From: Chelatococcus reniformis
GTDB taxonomy: Bacteria > Pseudomonadota > Alphaproteobacteria > Rhizobiales > Beijerinckiaceae
Assembly (NCBI RefSeq): GCF_014640075.1
Contig: NZ_BMGG01000008.1
Coordinates: forward strand, 276,943-340,942
Direction: 5' to 3'
Length of the DNA: 64,000 nucleotides
Program-made: the position numbers and the translations under genes
The notes under the pieces: model-generated
What the model saw: the letters and a program-made list of their open reading frames with translations, nothing else
Database searches by the model: none
What the model was told of the DNA's origin: nothing
Shown here: positions 1-9,537 of the stretch, piece by piece
How the letters are laid out: the number at the start of each line of letters is the position of its first letter
Numbering within the stretch: the first letter of the stretch is position 1

Positions 1-3000
1 GCTGCGTTCCCGCATCGACGAACACCGGGCAGCTCAGCGCCGCGCCCAGCACCGTGCCCGAGCTGGCGAGCAAGCTGGTCGCCTGCGCATGCGCCGCCTC
101 CGGCGACAGCGAGCGCAGCGCCGAGATGTAGGAGCTGCCGCTGCCGCTACCCATCTGCGAGAGATAGCCGAAGAAGGGCGCGAAGAACGCGTCGGAGTTG
201 CCCCAGGCCGTGTTCAGGTGGCCGGCGAGGGAGGCCTCGCTGCTCGCCAGTGCCACGCCGGCCGGCGCGAAGCGCGCGTTGGGCGTCAGCGAGAGCGTCC
301 GGCCGTCGTTGCTCGTCTTCCAGTCGAACAGCAGCGATGACGGCGCGCTCGCCCCCGCGTTGAGCGAGCCGGCGCTCAGCACCGGATAGGTGCCCGGGAG
401 TAGCCGGGTGGCGGTGGGGACGATCGCGCCCGCGACGTCGGCGTTGCCCGTGATGGTCAGCAGGTCCGCCCGGCGCGCCGACAGGGCGTCGATATCCACG
501 CCCAGGATGCCAGAGGACAGCTGCCGATAGTTGCCGGTGAGGGTCGTCGCCCCGACTGCGCCGGCGCCGCCGATGTTGACGAGACCGCGGTTCTCGACGA
601 GCCCCGCCACGACCGCCGGTCCCGCATTGAAGGTCGCCGACGATCCCACGCGCACTTGACCCGGCTGGTTGGCGTAGACGCTTCCAGTAACGCTGGCCTG
701 CTCGTCGATTTGCACCAGTACGGAACCTCCGCCGGTCGCCACGATGGCCGTACCATTGGCGCCCAGCCCCGATGTGATCCGGCCGTACGACGCGACGATG
801 CTGCTGCCGCCGGGACCGTCGATCTGAATGGCGCTCGCGCCCGGTTGATCAGGTGTCGCCTGCGTACCGACACCGCCCGTCACGAGGCTATAGGTGGGAT
901 TGGGGTCAAGGCCGCTCTGGATCGTCACCGTGCTGCCCGCGCCGCCACCGGGGCCGGTGCTCTGCGCGAAGATGCCGATGCCCTGGGGACCGCTGGCCGT
1001 AACCGTCGAGCCGACCAGGAGACTGACGGCAACAGGGCCGCCGGCGCCACCGGAACCCGTGGACGAGCTGCCGGCGAAGAGCCCGTTGCCGTCGAGCGTC
1101 AGCCCGCCGCCGCCGCCGACGCTCTGCGCGAGGATGCCCACGGCGCCTGCGCCGCTGACGTTCACCGCGTCGCTGGAGGCGAGGGAGACGGTCACGGCGC
1201 CGCCGTTGCCGGAGCCGGCCTGCGACGGCGTGCCGGTCCAGGTGGTGGAAAGCGAGGGCGAGCCAGTGGTGGGATAGGCCTCGCGAATGACGCCGCCGCC
1301 GCCGCCGATCGACTGGGCCACGATGCCGTGCGCCAGGACGCCTGTCGTCGCGACGTTGAGGTTGTAGGCGTTGATGGTGACCGCGCCGCCGGCGCCGCCC
1401 GAGGCATCTCCGCCGATTGTCACCACGCGTGTCTCAGCGCTCGGTTGCGCGGTGATGAGGCCGCCGCCGCCGCCGATCGATTGGGCCAGCACGCCAAAGG
1501 CGTAGTCGCCCGCCGTCGAGATGTGGAGCTGATTGCCGGTGTCGAGCGGCAGCAGCGTGACCGCCCCGCCGTCGCCGCTGGCATACCGGCCGCCGCCGGC
1601 CGAGAGCGTCAGCGTCTGGCCGGGAAACGCGAACTTGCGGGCGAAGAGGCTGCTGCCGGCGCCACCGATGCCGCCGCCGCCGCCGACCGACTGGAGCACG
1701 ACACCGTCCGCGGCCGTGCCCGTGGTCGCGATGATGTTGTTGGGGCCCCAAGTGCCGTACTGGAACTGCACGGGGCCGCCGTTGCCGCCGACGCCGCCGG
1801 CGCCGCCGGTGGACGCGCCGAGCGAGATCGTCCCGGTGGCGCTGTCGGAGCCGTCGGCGCCGATGCCGCCGCCCGCGCCGACGCTCTGAGCGATGACGCC
1901 GGCCGCCGCGTAGCCGGCGGTGCTGATTGCCGTGTTGCCCACGAGCACGCTGACATTGACGGCGCCGCCGTTGCCGCCCTGCCCGCCCTGGCCACCTAGG
2001 GCGTAATCGAGGTTGACGGTGGTTTCCGGCTCTCCACCCGTGCCGCTCGCCGCAGCGGTGCCCCCCTTACCGCCGCCGCCGCCGATCGAGTGCGCGATGA
2101 CGCCGTTCGCCCAATCGCCCGACGTCGTAATGCCCTCGGAGAGGTTCACGTTCACGGTGCCGCCCTGGCCGCCGCCGCCGCCGGTGCCCCCCATCGCCAG
2201 CGAGAGCGTGGTCTCGAGGGCCACCTTGCCCTTCTCGAGGGTGCTCTTGACGTTGCTGATGCCTTGGCGCGCTTCCAGCGCCTGGATGATCGGATTGTCG
2301 GCCGAGGCATCCGCGCCGGACGAGCCGCCGATGCCGCCGCCGCCGCCGATCGATTGCGCCACCACGCCGGTGGCGTCGCCGCCGTGGGTGACGATCGGGG
2401 CCGAGACGTTGACATTCACCGTGCCGCCGGCACCGCCGCCGGCGCTCGTGGTGCCGAAACCGATCTTGAGGTCGGGCTCGTAGTTGACGTTGCCGACCGA
2501 GAAGGTCTTGCCGACATTCACCGACCCACCCTGCGAGATGCCGCCGCCGCCGCCGATCGACTGGGCCGCGATGCCGATCGAGCCGGAGCCGAAGGTGGTG
2601 ATGCCGTTCCCAGCGAACATGGAGACCGTCACGTCGCCGCCGGCGCCGCTGCCGCCGCCCGTGGAGCCCAGGCCAATGTTGGCCGAGACGGTGGAGCCGG
2701 TGCCGACGGACTGTGTATTGCCGCTGCCGGTGCCGGCGTTGCCGCCGCCGCCGCCGATGGAATGGGCGGTGATGCCGTTCGAGAAATCGCCGTAGGTGAA
2801 GATCGAAGTCGCGGCACTGCCGGCTGCATCCTGCTGCGGAGCTCCGTTCACGATGGTGCCGCCGACTGCCACCAGCACCTGACCGCCGTTGTTGCCGCCG
2901 CCGCCCGAACCGCCCATCGTGAAGTTGCCGGTGACCCCCATCGACCCGGCCCCGTCCGGCACCGTCTGCCCGTAGCCGACGACCACGGCCGAAGCCGACG

Positions 3001-5953
3001 AATCGCCGCCGGCGCCGCCGCCGCCGCCGATCGATTGCACCAGCACGCCCGTGGAGCCCTGGCCGCTGGTGGTGATGGAGCCGCCGCTCGACAGGCCGAA
3101 CTGCGCCGTGCCGCCGACGCCGCCACTGCCGCCCTTGCCGCCGAGGCCGACCGACGCCGCCAAACCGAACTGGTTCCCGTCCGGGTCGTACGGGACGGCG
3201 ACGGCCACGGACTGCGCCAGGGCCGTGCCGCCGACGCCGCCACCGCCGCCGATCGACTGCACCACGACGCCGAAGCTGTCGACCGGCAGCGCATTGCACT
3301 GCACCGTTCCGCAGATGCCGTTGGTCACGGTGCCGCCGTGGACGAGGAAATCATTCTGACCGGTCGAAATCTGCCCGCCGACCACGGTGGCCGAGGCCGT
3401 CCCGCCGCTGTTGCCGCTGCCGGCGGAACCGCCGGCGCCCACCGACACCGAGAAGCCCGCCCCCACCGATCCGGCGAGCGCGTTGCCACCGGTGCCGCCC
3501 CCGCCGCCGATCGACTGCACCAAGAGGCCCGGCGATTTCGACCCCGCCGTCGTGATCCCCCCTCCGCTGGTCGTGATGGTCGCCGCGCCGCCGCCGCCGC
3601 CGCCGCCGCCGGTGCCGCCGAGGGCGACCGAGGCGAAGAGCCCGGTGCTGCTGGCATTGCCGGCATTGCCGCCGCCGCCGCCGATCGACTGCATCGCCAC
3701 GCCGGTTGCGTAGTTGCCCGTCGTCGACACCGATGACGAGCCGGCGAGCGTCGCCAGGACAGTGCCGCCGCCGCCGCCGGCGCCGCCGCTGCCGCCAACC
3801 GAACCGCCGAGCCCGGCGGCGCTGCCGCCGTCGCCGCCGCCGCCGCCGATCGACTGACCCAGGATACCGAAGGCGGAGGCCCCGCTCGTGGTGACGCTGG
3901 CAGAGCCGGACAGGTCGATGGTGATGTTGCCCCCCGCGATCTGGAAGGGATCATTGGTGGCACTGCCGCCGACCGTATAGATGCCGCCGCTGGCCACGCC
4001 GCCGATACCGCCGCTGCCGCCGATCGATTGCGCCAGGATGCCCTTCGCGCCCACGCCGCTGGTCGCGATGGCGCCTGTCTGCGACACGGAGATCGAGCCG
4101 ACGCTGCCACCCGAGGCGCCGGTTCCGCCGCTGCTGTGGAAGACGTTGCCCGTATCGCCGCCGCTGCCGCCGGCGCCGGCCAGGGTCTGTGCCAGGATGC
4201 CACTCGACTGCGCACCGGCCGTGGTGATCTTGCCGGCGTTGGTCACCGTCAGATTGCCGGTCGTGCCGCCGCTGCCGCCGTTGCCGCCGCTGCCCGAATC
4301 CCCGGCGTTGCCGTTGCCGTCGCCGCCGGCGCCGCTCAGGCTCTGCAAGACGATGCCGAACGAGTTGGCACCTTGCGTCGCGATGCTCGAGGCATTGTCC
4401 AGCGAAACCGACAGGTTCCCGGCGTTACCGCCATTGCCGCCCGTCCCGCCGCCGGATGCACCAATGCCCACGTCGCCAAAGCCGCCGTTGCCAGCGATCC
4501 CGCCCTCCGACCGCGCTAGGATGCCGGCGGAATTCGCGCCCGCAGTTGAGATGGCCGTGGCAAGCAGCTCCAAGCTCACGTCGCCGCCGGCTCCGCCCGT
4601 GCCGCCGTTGCCGCCGTAAGCACTGCCGGTCGTGGTTTTGGCGCCGCCGGCATTGCCGCCGTTGCCGCCCTGGCTGGCTATGATGATGCCCGGCGAGTCG
4701 CTGCCGGTCGTGTTCACTGTGGCATTCTGGACGACGACGCCTGTCACCTCGACGTAGCCGCCGTTGCCGCCGCCACCTCCGTCCGCCTGGGTGAAGCTCG
4801 TCTGAGAGCCACCGGCACCGCCGCCGCCGCCTTGCAGCAGGACGGCCACGCCCGGTGATTCCGTGCCGGCCGTCGATATCGCGGTCTGGCCCCAGGGCAT
4901 GCCCACCAACGCCCAGGCCGCGGTGGCCGACGTGAGAATACTCCCGCCGTTGCCGCCCGTGTTGTGAGCCGAGGACTGATCCGGGTTGCAATCCTGGCCG
5001 TACTGACAGCCGCTGAGCCAGCCGGCGCCGCCCACGCCAGCAATCAAGATGCCGGGCAACTGGTCGCCGACGGTCTTGACGTTGCCACCCTGCATTTGAA
5101 GACTGAAACCCTGGACATTGCCGCCGTTGCCGCCGTTCGCATTGTCGCTGCTCGCCGACCCCTGACCGCCGGAGCCGCCGTACCCCGCCATCAGAATGCC
5201 GGCGGAGGGAGAGGTGGGCAGGGAGGACGGCGGCGTGCCCGTTACCGTCAGTTCAATACTGCCATCGTAGACCAGGATGACTGCTCCGGCGTCGCCACCA
5301 TTCCCGCCGCTGGAATTCGTGTTCCAGTGACCTTCCCCGCCCTGGGACTGGGCCTGGATTCCGTACACCCCGAAATTGGTGCTTCCGACATTCTGCCAGG
5401 TCCAGTCGACATTGACCGCCTTGTCGTTCGTCACCTGGACCGAGCCACCGAAACCGCCGGAGCCGCCGGGGCCCATGGGGCCGCCATTGGGCCCGGTGGG
5501 GTAGCCGCCGTTGCCGGGGCCGCCCGTGCTGCCGGCGCCACCGAGGGACAGAGCCTGGATACCGGCGAAGCCGAGAGGACCGGTCGCCGTCACGTAGATC
5601 GCGGCGTTGGTTTGGACGAACAAGCCAGGGCCCAATCCCTGCGACGACCCGGCGCCGCCACCAGCGCCCCCCGATGTTCCGGCTCCGCCTTGATTGCTCG
5701 CCCAGATGCCGGCGCCGTTGGTCAACCCTGTTGGATTGAGAGTGATGGTGTTGGAATTGGTAACGGTGAGCGGCGCGCTGTCGGCGCCGGGATTGCCGCT
5801 GGCACCGATCGTCTGTTGCCAGATGCCGAAGGTGTAGGGCACCGACTGCGCCGCCGCATGGCCGGGCACGATCAGCCAGGCCGCAGTGCCGAGCAGCAGT
5901 GTGCGTAAGGCGGTCGGCCGACCTACCAAGCGAGAATCGAAAACTGGAATCAT
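1..5953 (-). CDS. Giant glycine-rich autotransporter (partial, C-terminal barrel off window)
   Basis: The reading frame is open from an ATG at 5953 to the left edge, about 1984 residues without a stop. The first ~36 residues form a signal peptide: basic start, hydrophobic LLLGTAAWLIVP, then an AAA-Q cleavage-like site. The rest is a low-complexity passenger made of diverged units of roughly 50-80 residues. The units repeatedly end in a GI(L/V)AQSIGGGGG-type motif (on the plus strand, runs of CCGCCGCCGCCGATCGA), seen about fifteen times between 1100 and 4030. The last residues in the window include SCPVF. The same SCPVF stands just before the beta-barrel in the complete paralogue at 40227-46916, so about 300 residues of barrel are expected beyond position 1. 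It is a type Va-like outer-membrane or secreted protein; the adhesin or matrix role is inferred. A GGGGGGAC stretch precedes the start. Confidence 0.85.
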   Translation of the reverse strand, partial: MIPVFDSRLVGRPTALRTLLLGTAAWLIVPGHAAAQSVPYTFGIWQQTIGASGNPGADSAPLTVTNSNTITLNPTGLTNGAGIWASNQGGAGTSGGAGGGAGSSQGLGPGLFVQTNAAIYVTATGPLGFAGIQALSLGGAGSTGGPGNGGYPTGPNGGPMGPGGSGGFGGSVQVTNDKAVNVDWTWQNVGSTNFGVYGIQAQSQGGEGHWNTNSSGGNGGDAGAVILVYDGSIELTVTGTPPSSLPTSPSAGILMAGYGGSGGQGSASSDNANGGNGGNVQGFSLQMQGGNVKTVGDQLPGILIAGVGGAGWLSGCQYGQDCNPDQSSAHNTGGNGGSILTSATAAWALVGMPWGQTAISTAGTESPGVAVLLQGGGGGAGGSQTSFTQADGGGGGNGGYVEVTGVVVQNATVNTTGSDSPGIIIASQGGNGGNAGGAKTTTGSAYGGNGGTGGAGGDVSLELLATAISTAGANSAGILARSEGGIAGNGGFGDVGIGASGGGTGGNGGNAGNLSVSLDNASSIATQGANSFGIVLQSLSGAGGDGNGNAGDSGSGGNGGSGGTTGNLTVTNAGKITTAGAQSSGILAQTLAGAGGSGGDTGNVFHSSGGTGASGGSVGSISVSQTGAIATSGVGAKGILAQSIGGSGGIGGVASGGIYTVGGSATNDPFQIAGGNITIDLSGSASVTTSGASAFGILGQSIGGGGGDGGSAAGLGGSVGGSGGAGGGGGTVLATLAGSSSVSTTGNYATGVAMQSIGGGGGNAGNASSTGLFASVALGGTGGGGGGGGAATITTSGGGITTAGSKSPGLLVQSIGGGGGTGGNALAGSVGAGFSVSVGAGGSAGSGNSGGTASATVVGGQISTGQNDFLVHGGTVTNGICGTVQCNALPVDSFGVVVQSIGGGGGVGGTALAQSVAVAVPYDPDGNQFGLAASVGLGGKGGSGGVGGTAQFGLSSGGSITTSGQGSTGVLVQSIGGGGGAGGDSSASAVVVGYGQTVPDGAGSMGVTGNFTMGGSGGGGNNGGQVLVAVGGTIVNGAPQQDAAGSAATSIFTYGDFSNGITAHSIGGGGGNAGTGSGNTQSVGTGSTVSANIGLGSTGGGSGAGGDVTVSMFAGNGITTFGSGSIGIAAQSIGGGGGISQGGSVNVGKTFSVGNVNYEPDLKIGFGTTSAGGGAGGTVNVNVSAPIVTHGGDATGVVAQSIGGGGGIGGSSGADASADNPIIQALEARQGISNVKSTLEKGKVALETTLSLAMGGTGGGGGQGGTVNVNLSEGITTSGDWANGVIAHSIGGGGGKGGTAAASGTGGEPETTVNLDYALGGQGGQGGNGGAVNVSVLVGNTAISTAGYAAAGVIAQSVGAGGGIGADGSDSATGTISLGASTGGAGGVGGNGGPVQFQYGTWGPNNIIATTGTAADGVVLQSVGGGGGIGGAGSSLFARKFAFPGQTLTLSAGGGRYASGDGGAVTLLPLDTGNQLHISTAGDYAFGVLAQSIGGGGGLITAQPSAETRVVTIGGDASGGAGGAVTINAYNLNVATTGVLAHGIVAQSIGGGGGVIREAYPTTGSPSLSTTWTGTPSQAGSGNGGAVTVSLASSDAVNVSGAGAVGILAQSVGGGGGLTLDGNGLFAGSSSTGSGGAGGPVAVSLLVGSTVTASGPQGIGIFAQSTGPGGGAGSTVTIQSGLDPNPTYSLVTGGVGTQATPDQPGASAIQIDGPGGSSIVASYGRITSGLGANGTAIVATGGGSVLVQIDEQASVTGSVYANQPGQVRVGSSATFNAGPAVVAGLVENRGLVNIGGAGAVGATTLTGNYRQLSSGILGVDIDALSARRADLLTITGNADVAGAIVPTATRLLPGTYPVLSAGSLNAGASAPSSLLFDWKTSNDGRTLSLTPNARFAPAGVALASSEASLAGHLNTAWGNSDAFFAPFFGYLSQMGSGSGSSYISALRSLSPEAAHAQATSLLASSGTVLGAALSCPVFVDAGTQ

Positions 5954-6171
5954 GGCGAGTCCCCCCGGTCGCATTGCTGCATCATCAAGCACTGACTAGG
6001 CAACGGCGAGGTGACGTTTCCCCAATGCGAAACGTTTCGGAAGGCCGCTCATAACGGTCGGGTTGCAGGTTCGAGTCGCGCCGACCACCATGTTGTCAGT
6101 TGTCGTGCAGGGCGACCGCGAGCGTCTGTGCACACACTGCCCGGCTGAATTGGGCAGCGAGGGAGGAGCGC
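5954..6171. other. Divergent intergenic region with tRNA remnant
   Basis: This 218-bp gap separates the divergently transcribed autotransporter and hisC-like genes, so both promoters should lie here. It also contains the degenerate tRNA 3' half described separately. I see no convincing open reading frame and could not assign -35/-10 boxes with confidence. Confidence 0.6.
6043..6090 (+). pseudogene. Degenerate 3' half of a CAU-anticodon tRNA
   Basis: An anticodon arm is visible: stem GGCCG, loop CTCATAA, stem CGGTC with one G-T wobble, so the anticodon is CAT at 6050-6052. It is followed by a GGTTCGAGT T-loop block and a terminal CCACCA-like end at 6085-6090. The T-stem has two mismatches (GCAGG against CGCGC). 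The distance from T-loop to CCA is about two bases short, and no D-arm or 5' acceptor strand is recognisable upstream. It is therefore not an intact tRNA. It may be a decayed tRNA-Met/Ile2 fragment left by an integration event, or a chance resemblance. Confidence 0.5.
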
Positions 6172-7245
6172 GTGAATCGCTACTGGTCAGAGCTTGCTCG
6201 GCGCCTGTCGCCCTATGTGCCGGGCGAGCAGCCGCAGATTCCGGGCCTGGTGAAGCTGAACACGAACGAATCCCCATTCGGGCCATCCCCGATGGCGATC
6301 GAGGCCGTACGATCGGCTGCCACCGAGACGCTCCGCCTCTATCCGGACCCGCAATCCACGCGCCTGCGAGAGGTGCTCGCCGAGTATCATGGCGTCGCGC
6401 TCGAGCAGATCTTCGTCGGCAACGGCTCGGACGAGGTGCTCGCCCACGCCTTCGTAGCGCTGCTGAGGCAGGCCGAGCCCCTCCTCTTTCCGGACGTCAC
6501 CTACAGCTTCTATCCCGTCTATTGCCAGTTGTTCGGCGTCGAGCACGAGACCGTGCCGCTCGACGACGGGATGCGCGTTCGCATCGACGATTATTTCGAC
6601 CGAGGCGGCTCCATCATCATCGCCAATCCGAACGCACCGACAGGGATCGCCCTGTCGCGCGCCGACATCGAGCGCCTCGTCGGCGCGCGCGCCGATGCAC
6701 CGGTCGTGATCGACGAGGCCTATGTCGACTTCGGCGCGGAAACGGCAGTGGGCCTGATCCGCGACCATCCAAATCTTCTGGTGGTCCAGACCATGTCCAA
6801 GTCACGCGCCCTCGCGGGTCTTCGCGTCGGCTACGCGATCGGGCATGCAGGGCTCATCCAGGCCCTGACGCGGGTCAAGGACAGCTTCAATTCCTATCCG
6901 CTGGGGCGGCCGGCGCAAGCGGGGGCCACCGCCGCCCTCCAGGACGAAACCCATTTCCAGACGACGCGATCGGCCATCATCCACAATCGGGCAGGCCTGA
7001 CTGCGGCTCTGACCGGGCTTGGCTTCGAGGTCCTGCCGTCCAGCGCCAATTTCGTCTTCGCCCGTCACCCGAACCACACCGGTCACGCTCTGGCGACGGC
7101 GCTGCGGCAGCGGGCCGTGCTCGTCCGGCATTTGTCCGGCCCGCGCGTGTCCGACTTCATCCGGATCACCGTGGGCTCGGTACCGGACCTTGACCGTCTG
7201 ACAGACGCGCTGGCAGCGCTTCTTGCGACGCCCTCCACGCCGTGA
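6172..7245 (+). CDS. hisC: Histidinol-phosphate aminotransferase family protein
   Basis: This is a PLP-dependent class I/II aminotransferase of about 357 residues, the usual HisC length. Family marks are KLNTNESPFGPSP (res 28-40), NPNAPTG (152-158), DEAYVDFG with Asp181 and Tyr184, and MSKSRALAGLRVGY with the PLP Lys at 210. Known HisC enzymes transfer an amino group between glutamate and imidazole acetol phosphate in histidine synthesis. Because no other his gene is near and an MFS gene follows at 117 bp, a paralogue acting on another amino acid (aromatic, for example) is possible. I chose the GTG at 6172 because GGGAGGAG (6161-6168) sits just upstream. An in-frame start at 6100 would add 24 residues without family similarity. 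Confidence 0.85.
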   Translation: MNRYWSELARRLSPYVPGEQPQIPGLVKLNTNESPFGPSPMAIEAVRSAATETLRLYPDPQSTRLREVLAEYHGVALEQIFVGNGSDEVLAHAFVALLRQAEPLLFPDVTYSFYPVYCQLFGVEHETVPLDDGMRVRIDDYFDRGGSIIIANPNAPTGIALSRADIERLVGARADAPVVIDEAYVDFGAETAVGLIRDHPNLLVVQTMSKSRALAGLRVGYAIGHAGLIQALTRVKDSFNSYPLGRPAQAGATAALQDETHFQTTRSAIIHNRAGLTAALTGLGFEVLPSSANFVFARHPNHTGHALATALRQRAVLVRHLSGPRVSDFIRITVGSVPDLDRLTDALAALLATPSTP

Positions 7246-7361
7246 GATCTGCCAGGCGGCTGTTCGCAAACGGCCGCCCAAAAAAATTGCGCGCGATTGT
7301 CGCCATCGCCCCTCGGCGAACGTCTTGGACGGAGATGCTGGACCGGAGCGGAGGCAGGGCC

Positions 7362-8582
7362 GTGACACATTCGTACCGCTGGGTGATCGTCGCCGTCGGC
7401 GCGCTCATGACCTGCGTCGCCATCGGCGCCATGTTCTCGCTGGCGGTGCACCTGGAGCCGATGGCGGCGGCGACCGGCTGGTCGCGGGCCGGCATATCGA
7501 GCGCCATGACGCTCGACTTCCTCATCATGGGGGCGGCCGGATTCGGCTGGGGCATGGCGAGTGATCGCTTCGGCCCGCGGCCGGTGGTGCTGGCCGGTGC
7601 GGTCCTGCTCGGCCTCGCCCTCGTCCTCGCCAGCCGGGCGACCTCGCTGATCCAGTTCCAGCTCACCTACGGCATCCTCGTCGGGCTCGCGGCGGGAGCC
7701 TTCTTCGCCCCGATGATCGCTGTCGTGACGATGTGGTTCGAAGCCAACCGTGCACTTGCCGTGTCGCTGGTCTCCGCCGGCATGGGAGTTGCCCCGATGA
7801 CCATCTCGCCGTTCGCGCGCTGGCTGATCACCGCCTACGACTGGCGCACCGCCATGCTCGTCGTCGGCATCGTCGCCTGGGCGCTGCTGGTCCCCGCGGC
7901 CCTGCTGGTGCGCCGACCGACGGACGCGGAGCGCGAGGGCGGTGCGGCGGCGGCCGAAGGCATGGCCGATGCGGGCGCCGGGCTGACCGCCGCCCAGGCG
8001 CTGCGGTCGCCTCAGTTCATCGTGCTGGGGCTCACTTTCTTCCTCTGCTGCGCGGCGCATTCGGGGCCGATCTTCCACATGGTGAGCTACGCCATTCTCT
8101 GCGGCATCCCGGCCATGGCCGCCGTCAGCATCTACAGCGTCGAGGGACTGGCGGGCCTCGGCGGACGGCTGGTGCTGGGCGTGATGGCCGACCGGCTCGG
8201 CGTCAAGCCCGTGCTGGTGGGCGGCCTGCTGGTGCAGGCGTTCGCCATCGGCGGCTACCTCGCCGTTGGCCGGCTGGAGGGGTTCTACGCGCTCGCCGTG
8301 GTCTTCGGCATGGCGTACGGGGGCGTGATGCCGCTCTATGCGGTGCTGGCACGCGAGTATTTCGGCCAGCGCATCATGGGCACCGTGTTCGGTGCGGCAA
8401 CGATGATGTCGAGCATCGGCATGGCCTTCGGCCCGCTCGCCGGCGGCTGGGTGTTCGATAGCTTCGGCAGCTACGCTTGGCTCTACGTCGGCTCGGTGAT
8501 CGTCGCCCTCGGCGCGGTCGCGGTGGCTTTCGCCTTTCCGCCGCAGCCGTCGCGGCAGCAGGCCCGCCTGCAGCCGGCGTAG
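7362..8582 (+). CDS. MFS transporter (oxalate/formate-antiporter-like)
   Basis: A 406-residue integral membrane protein with about twelve hydrophobic helices. It has the MFS signature GMASDRFGPRPV between TM2 and TM3 and the equivalent GVMADRLGVKPV after TM8. The layout and the N-terminal YRWVIVAVGALMTCVAIGAMFSLAVH resemble OFA/monocarboxylate-type MFS carriers, so an organic-anion substrate is plausible but not shown. The GTG at 7362 is preferred because GGAGG lies 7 bases upstream (7350-7354); an in-frame ATG at 7335 would add nine residues. It probably follows the aminotransferase in one transcript. Confidence 0.8.
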   Translation: MTHSYRWVIVAVGALMTCVAIGAMFSLAVHLEPMAAATGWSRAGISSAMTLDFLIMGAAGFGWGMASDRFGPRPVVLAGAVLLGLALVLASRATSLIQFQLTYGILVGLAAGAFFAPMIAVVTMWFEANRALAVSLVSAGMGVAPMTISPFARWLITAYDWRTAMLVVGIVAWALLVPAALLVRRPTDAEREGGAAAAEGMADAGAGLTAAQALRSPQFIVLGLTFFLCCAAHSGPIFHMVSYAILCGIPAMAAVSIYSVEGLAGLGGRLVLGVMADRLGVKPVLVGGLLVQAFAIGGYLAVGRLEGFYALAVVFGMAYGGVMPLYAVLAREYFGQRIMGTVFGAATMMSSIGMAFGPLAGGWVFDSFGSYAWLYVGSVIVALGAVAVAFAFPPQPSRQQARLQPA

Positions 8583-8782
8583 GGCACCGCACCGGCGGAC
8601 CGCGCGAGACGAGCGCGCGCCCCATCGGTCACATCCTTGACGATCCCCAAGGGCCAGGTGGATCGCACGGGATGGCCCGCCTCGGGGCTGGCGGATCGGA
8701 CCGTGCTCGGCAAATATGCAGCCGGACCAGGTGGCCGCGAGTGGCGGGCGCGGCCCTCGTCGGCGCGTTCGGGGGACCGGCA

Positions 8783-9537
8783 ATGACGCTGCGCAGCTTT
8801 TCCCAGATCGAAGCACTCGCCGAACAGCAGCACGGCAGGGCCGGCCTCAAGGCCCGGCTGGCCGACCATGCCGGCGTGAGCACGGCCGATCTCGCCCGCG
8901 GTGACGACAGGTTCCTCGCCGGCATGGCCAAGGCGGTTTTCTCGGCCGGCTTTTCCTGGGAGGTCATTGACAAGAAATGGCCGGGCTTCGAAGCGGCGTT
9001 CGATGGCTTCGACCCGCACCGCGTGGCCTTTTTCGGGGACGACGACGTGGCACGCTTGCTCAAGGATCCGCGGATCGTCCGCAACGGCGCCAAGATCAGG
9101 GCGACGATCGCCAATGCCCGCTTCGTCGTCGACACCGCCAGGGCGCACGGCTCGTTCGGCGCCTTCCTGCGACACTGGCCGACGACCGACCAGATCGGCC
9201 TGATGGGGCATTTCAAGACGCACGCGGGGCGCCTCGGCGGATCGGCCGCCATGTATTTCCTGCGCTTAACGGCTGGGATGCGTTCATCCTCAGCACCGAC
9301 GTCGTCAAGGCGCTGATCCGGGAAGGCGTCGTGGACAAGGCGCCCACGTCGAAGGCGCAGATGAGGGCCGTCCAGGAGGCGTTCAACACCTGGACGCGCG
9401 AGAGCAAGCACCCGCAACGGGACGTGAGCCGCCTGCTGTCTCTCAGCGTCGGTCCGTCCTGGGCTCGGCAGCGTGCCCGACGCCTCCTGCGCCTGGGTGA
9501 GCCACCCAGGCGCGAAGCGCTCTACCCCATGGGGTAG
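8783..9537 (+). pseudogene. DNA-3-methyladenine glycosylase I, frameshifted
   Basis: The first frame (8783 to about 9268) encodes a clear COG2818-type glycosylase: FSQIEALAEQQHG at the start, then FSWEVIDKKWPGFEAAFDGFDP and LKDPRIVRNGAKIRATIANARF. The conserved continuation, GWDAFILSTDVVKALIREGVVDKAPTS, is in the +1-shifted frame. At 9263-9270 the sequence reads CGCTTAACGG where CGC TTC AAC GGC would restore the frame, so one C appears to be missing. The family removes 3-methyladenine from alkylated DNA. Either the gene is inactivated or this is a sequencing error. The shifted frame ends at 9537, inside the convergent aldo/keto reductase gene; the conserved family end is nearer 9452 (LLSLSVG). 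Confidence 0.8.
9489..9513. terminator. Perfect 11-bp hairpin between convergent genes
   Basis: GCGCCTGGGTG and CACCCAGGCGC pair perfectly around a 3-base loop (AGC). The hairpin lies just downstream of the aldo/keto reductase stop on the minus strand and past the conserved end of the glycosylase on the plus strand, so it could stop transcription from both sides. No T-run follows on either strand, so intrinsic termination is only inferred. Confidence 0.45.

Noticed and set aside
656-3736. Long plus-strand open frames opposite the first autotransporter (656-1999 and 2090-3736)
   Set aside because: They are complementary images of GGC/GCC-rich repeat codons, rich in Ala, Arg and Asp, with no recognisable domain. 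The minus-strand frame is continuous and has a signal peptide.
1290-4030. Regularly spaced near-identical short repeats that could suggest a CRISPR array
   Set aside because: Each repeat encodes the same QSIGGGGG peptide in one continuous reading frame; spacers are variable in length and are themselves coding.
6043-6090. An intact functional tRNA
   Set aside because: The T-stem has mismatches, the acceptor end is too short and no D-arm or 5' half is found upstream.
7083-8816. 577-codon minus-strand frame opposite the MFS gene
   Set aside because: It is rich in His, Arg, Gly and Asp without any fold signature, while the plus strand gives a textbook 12-helix transporter with a good ribosome site.
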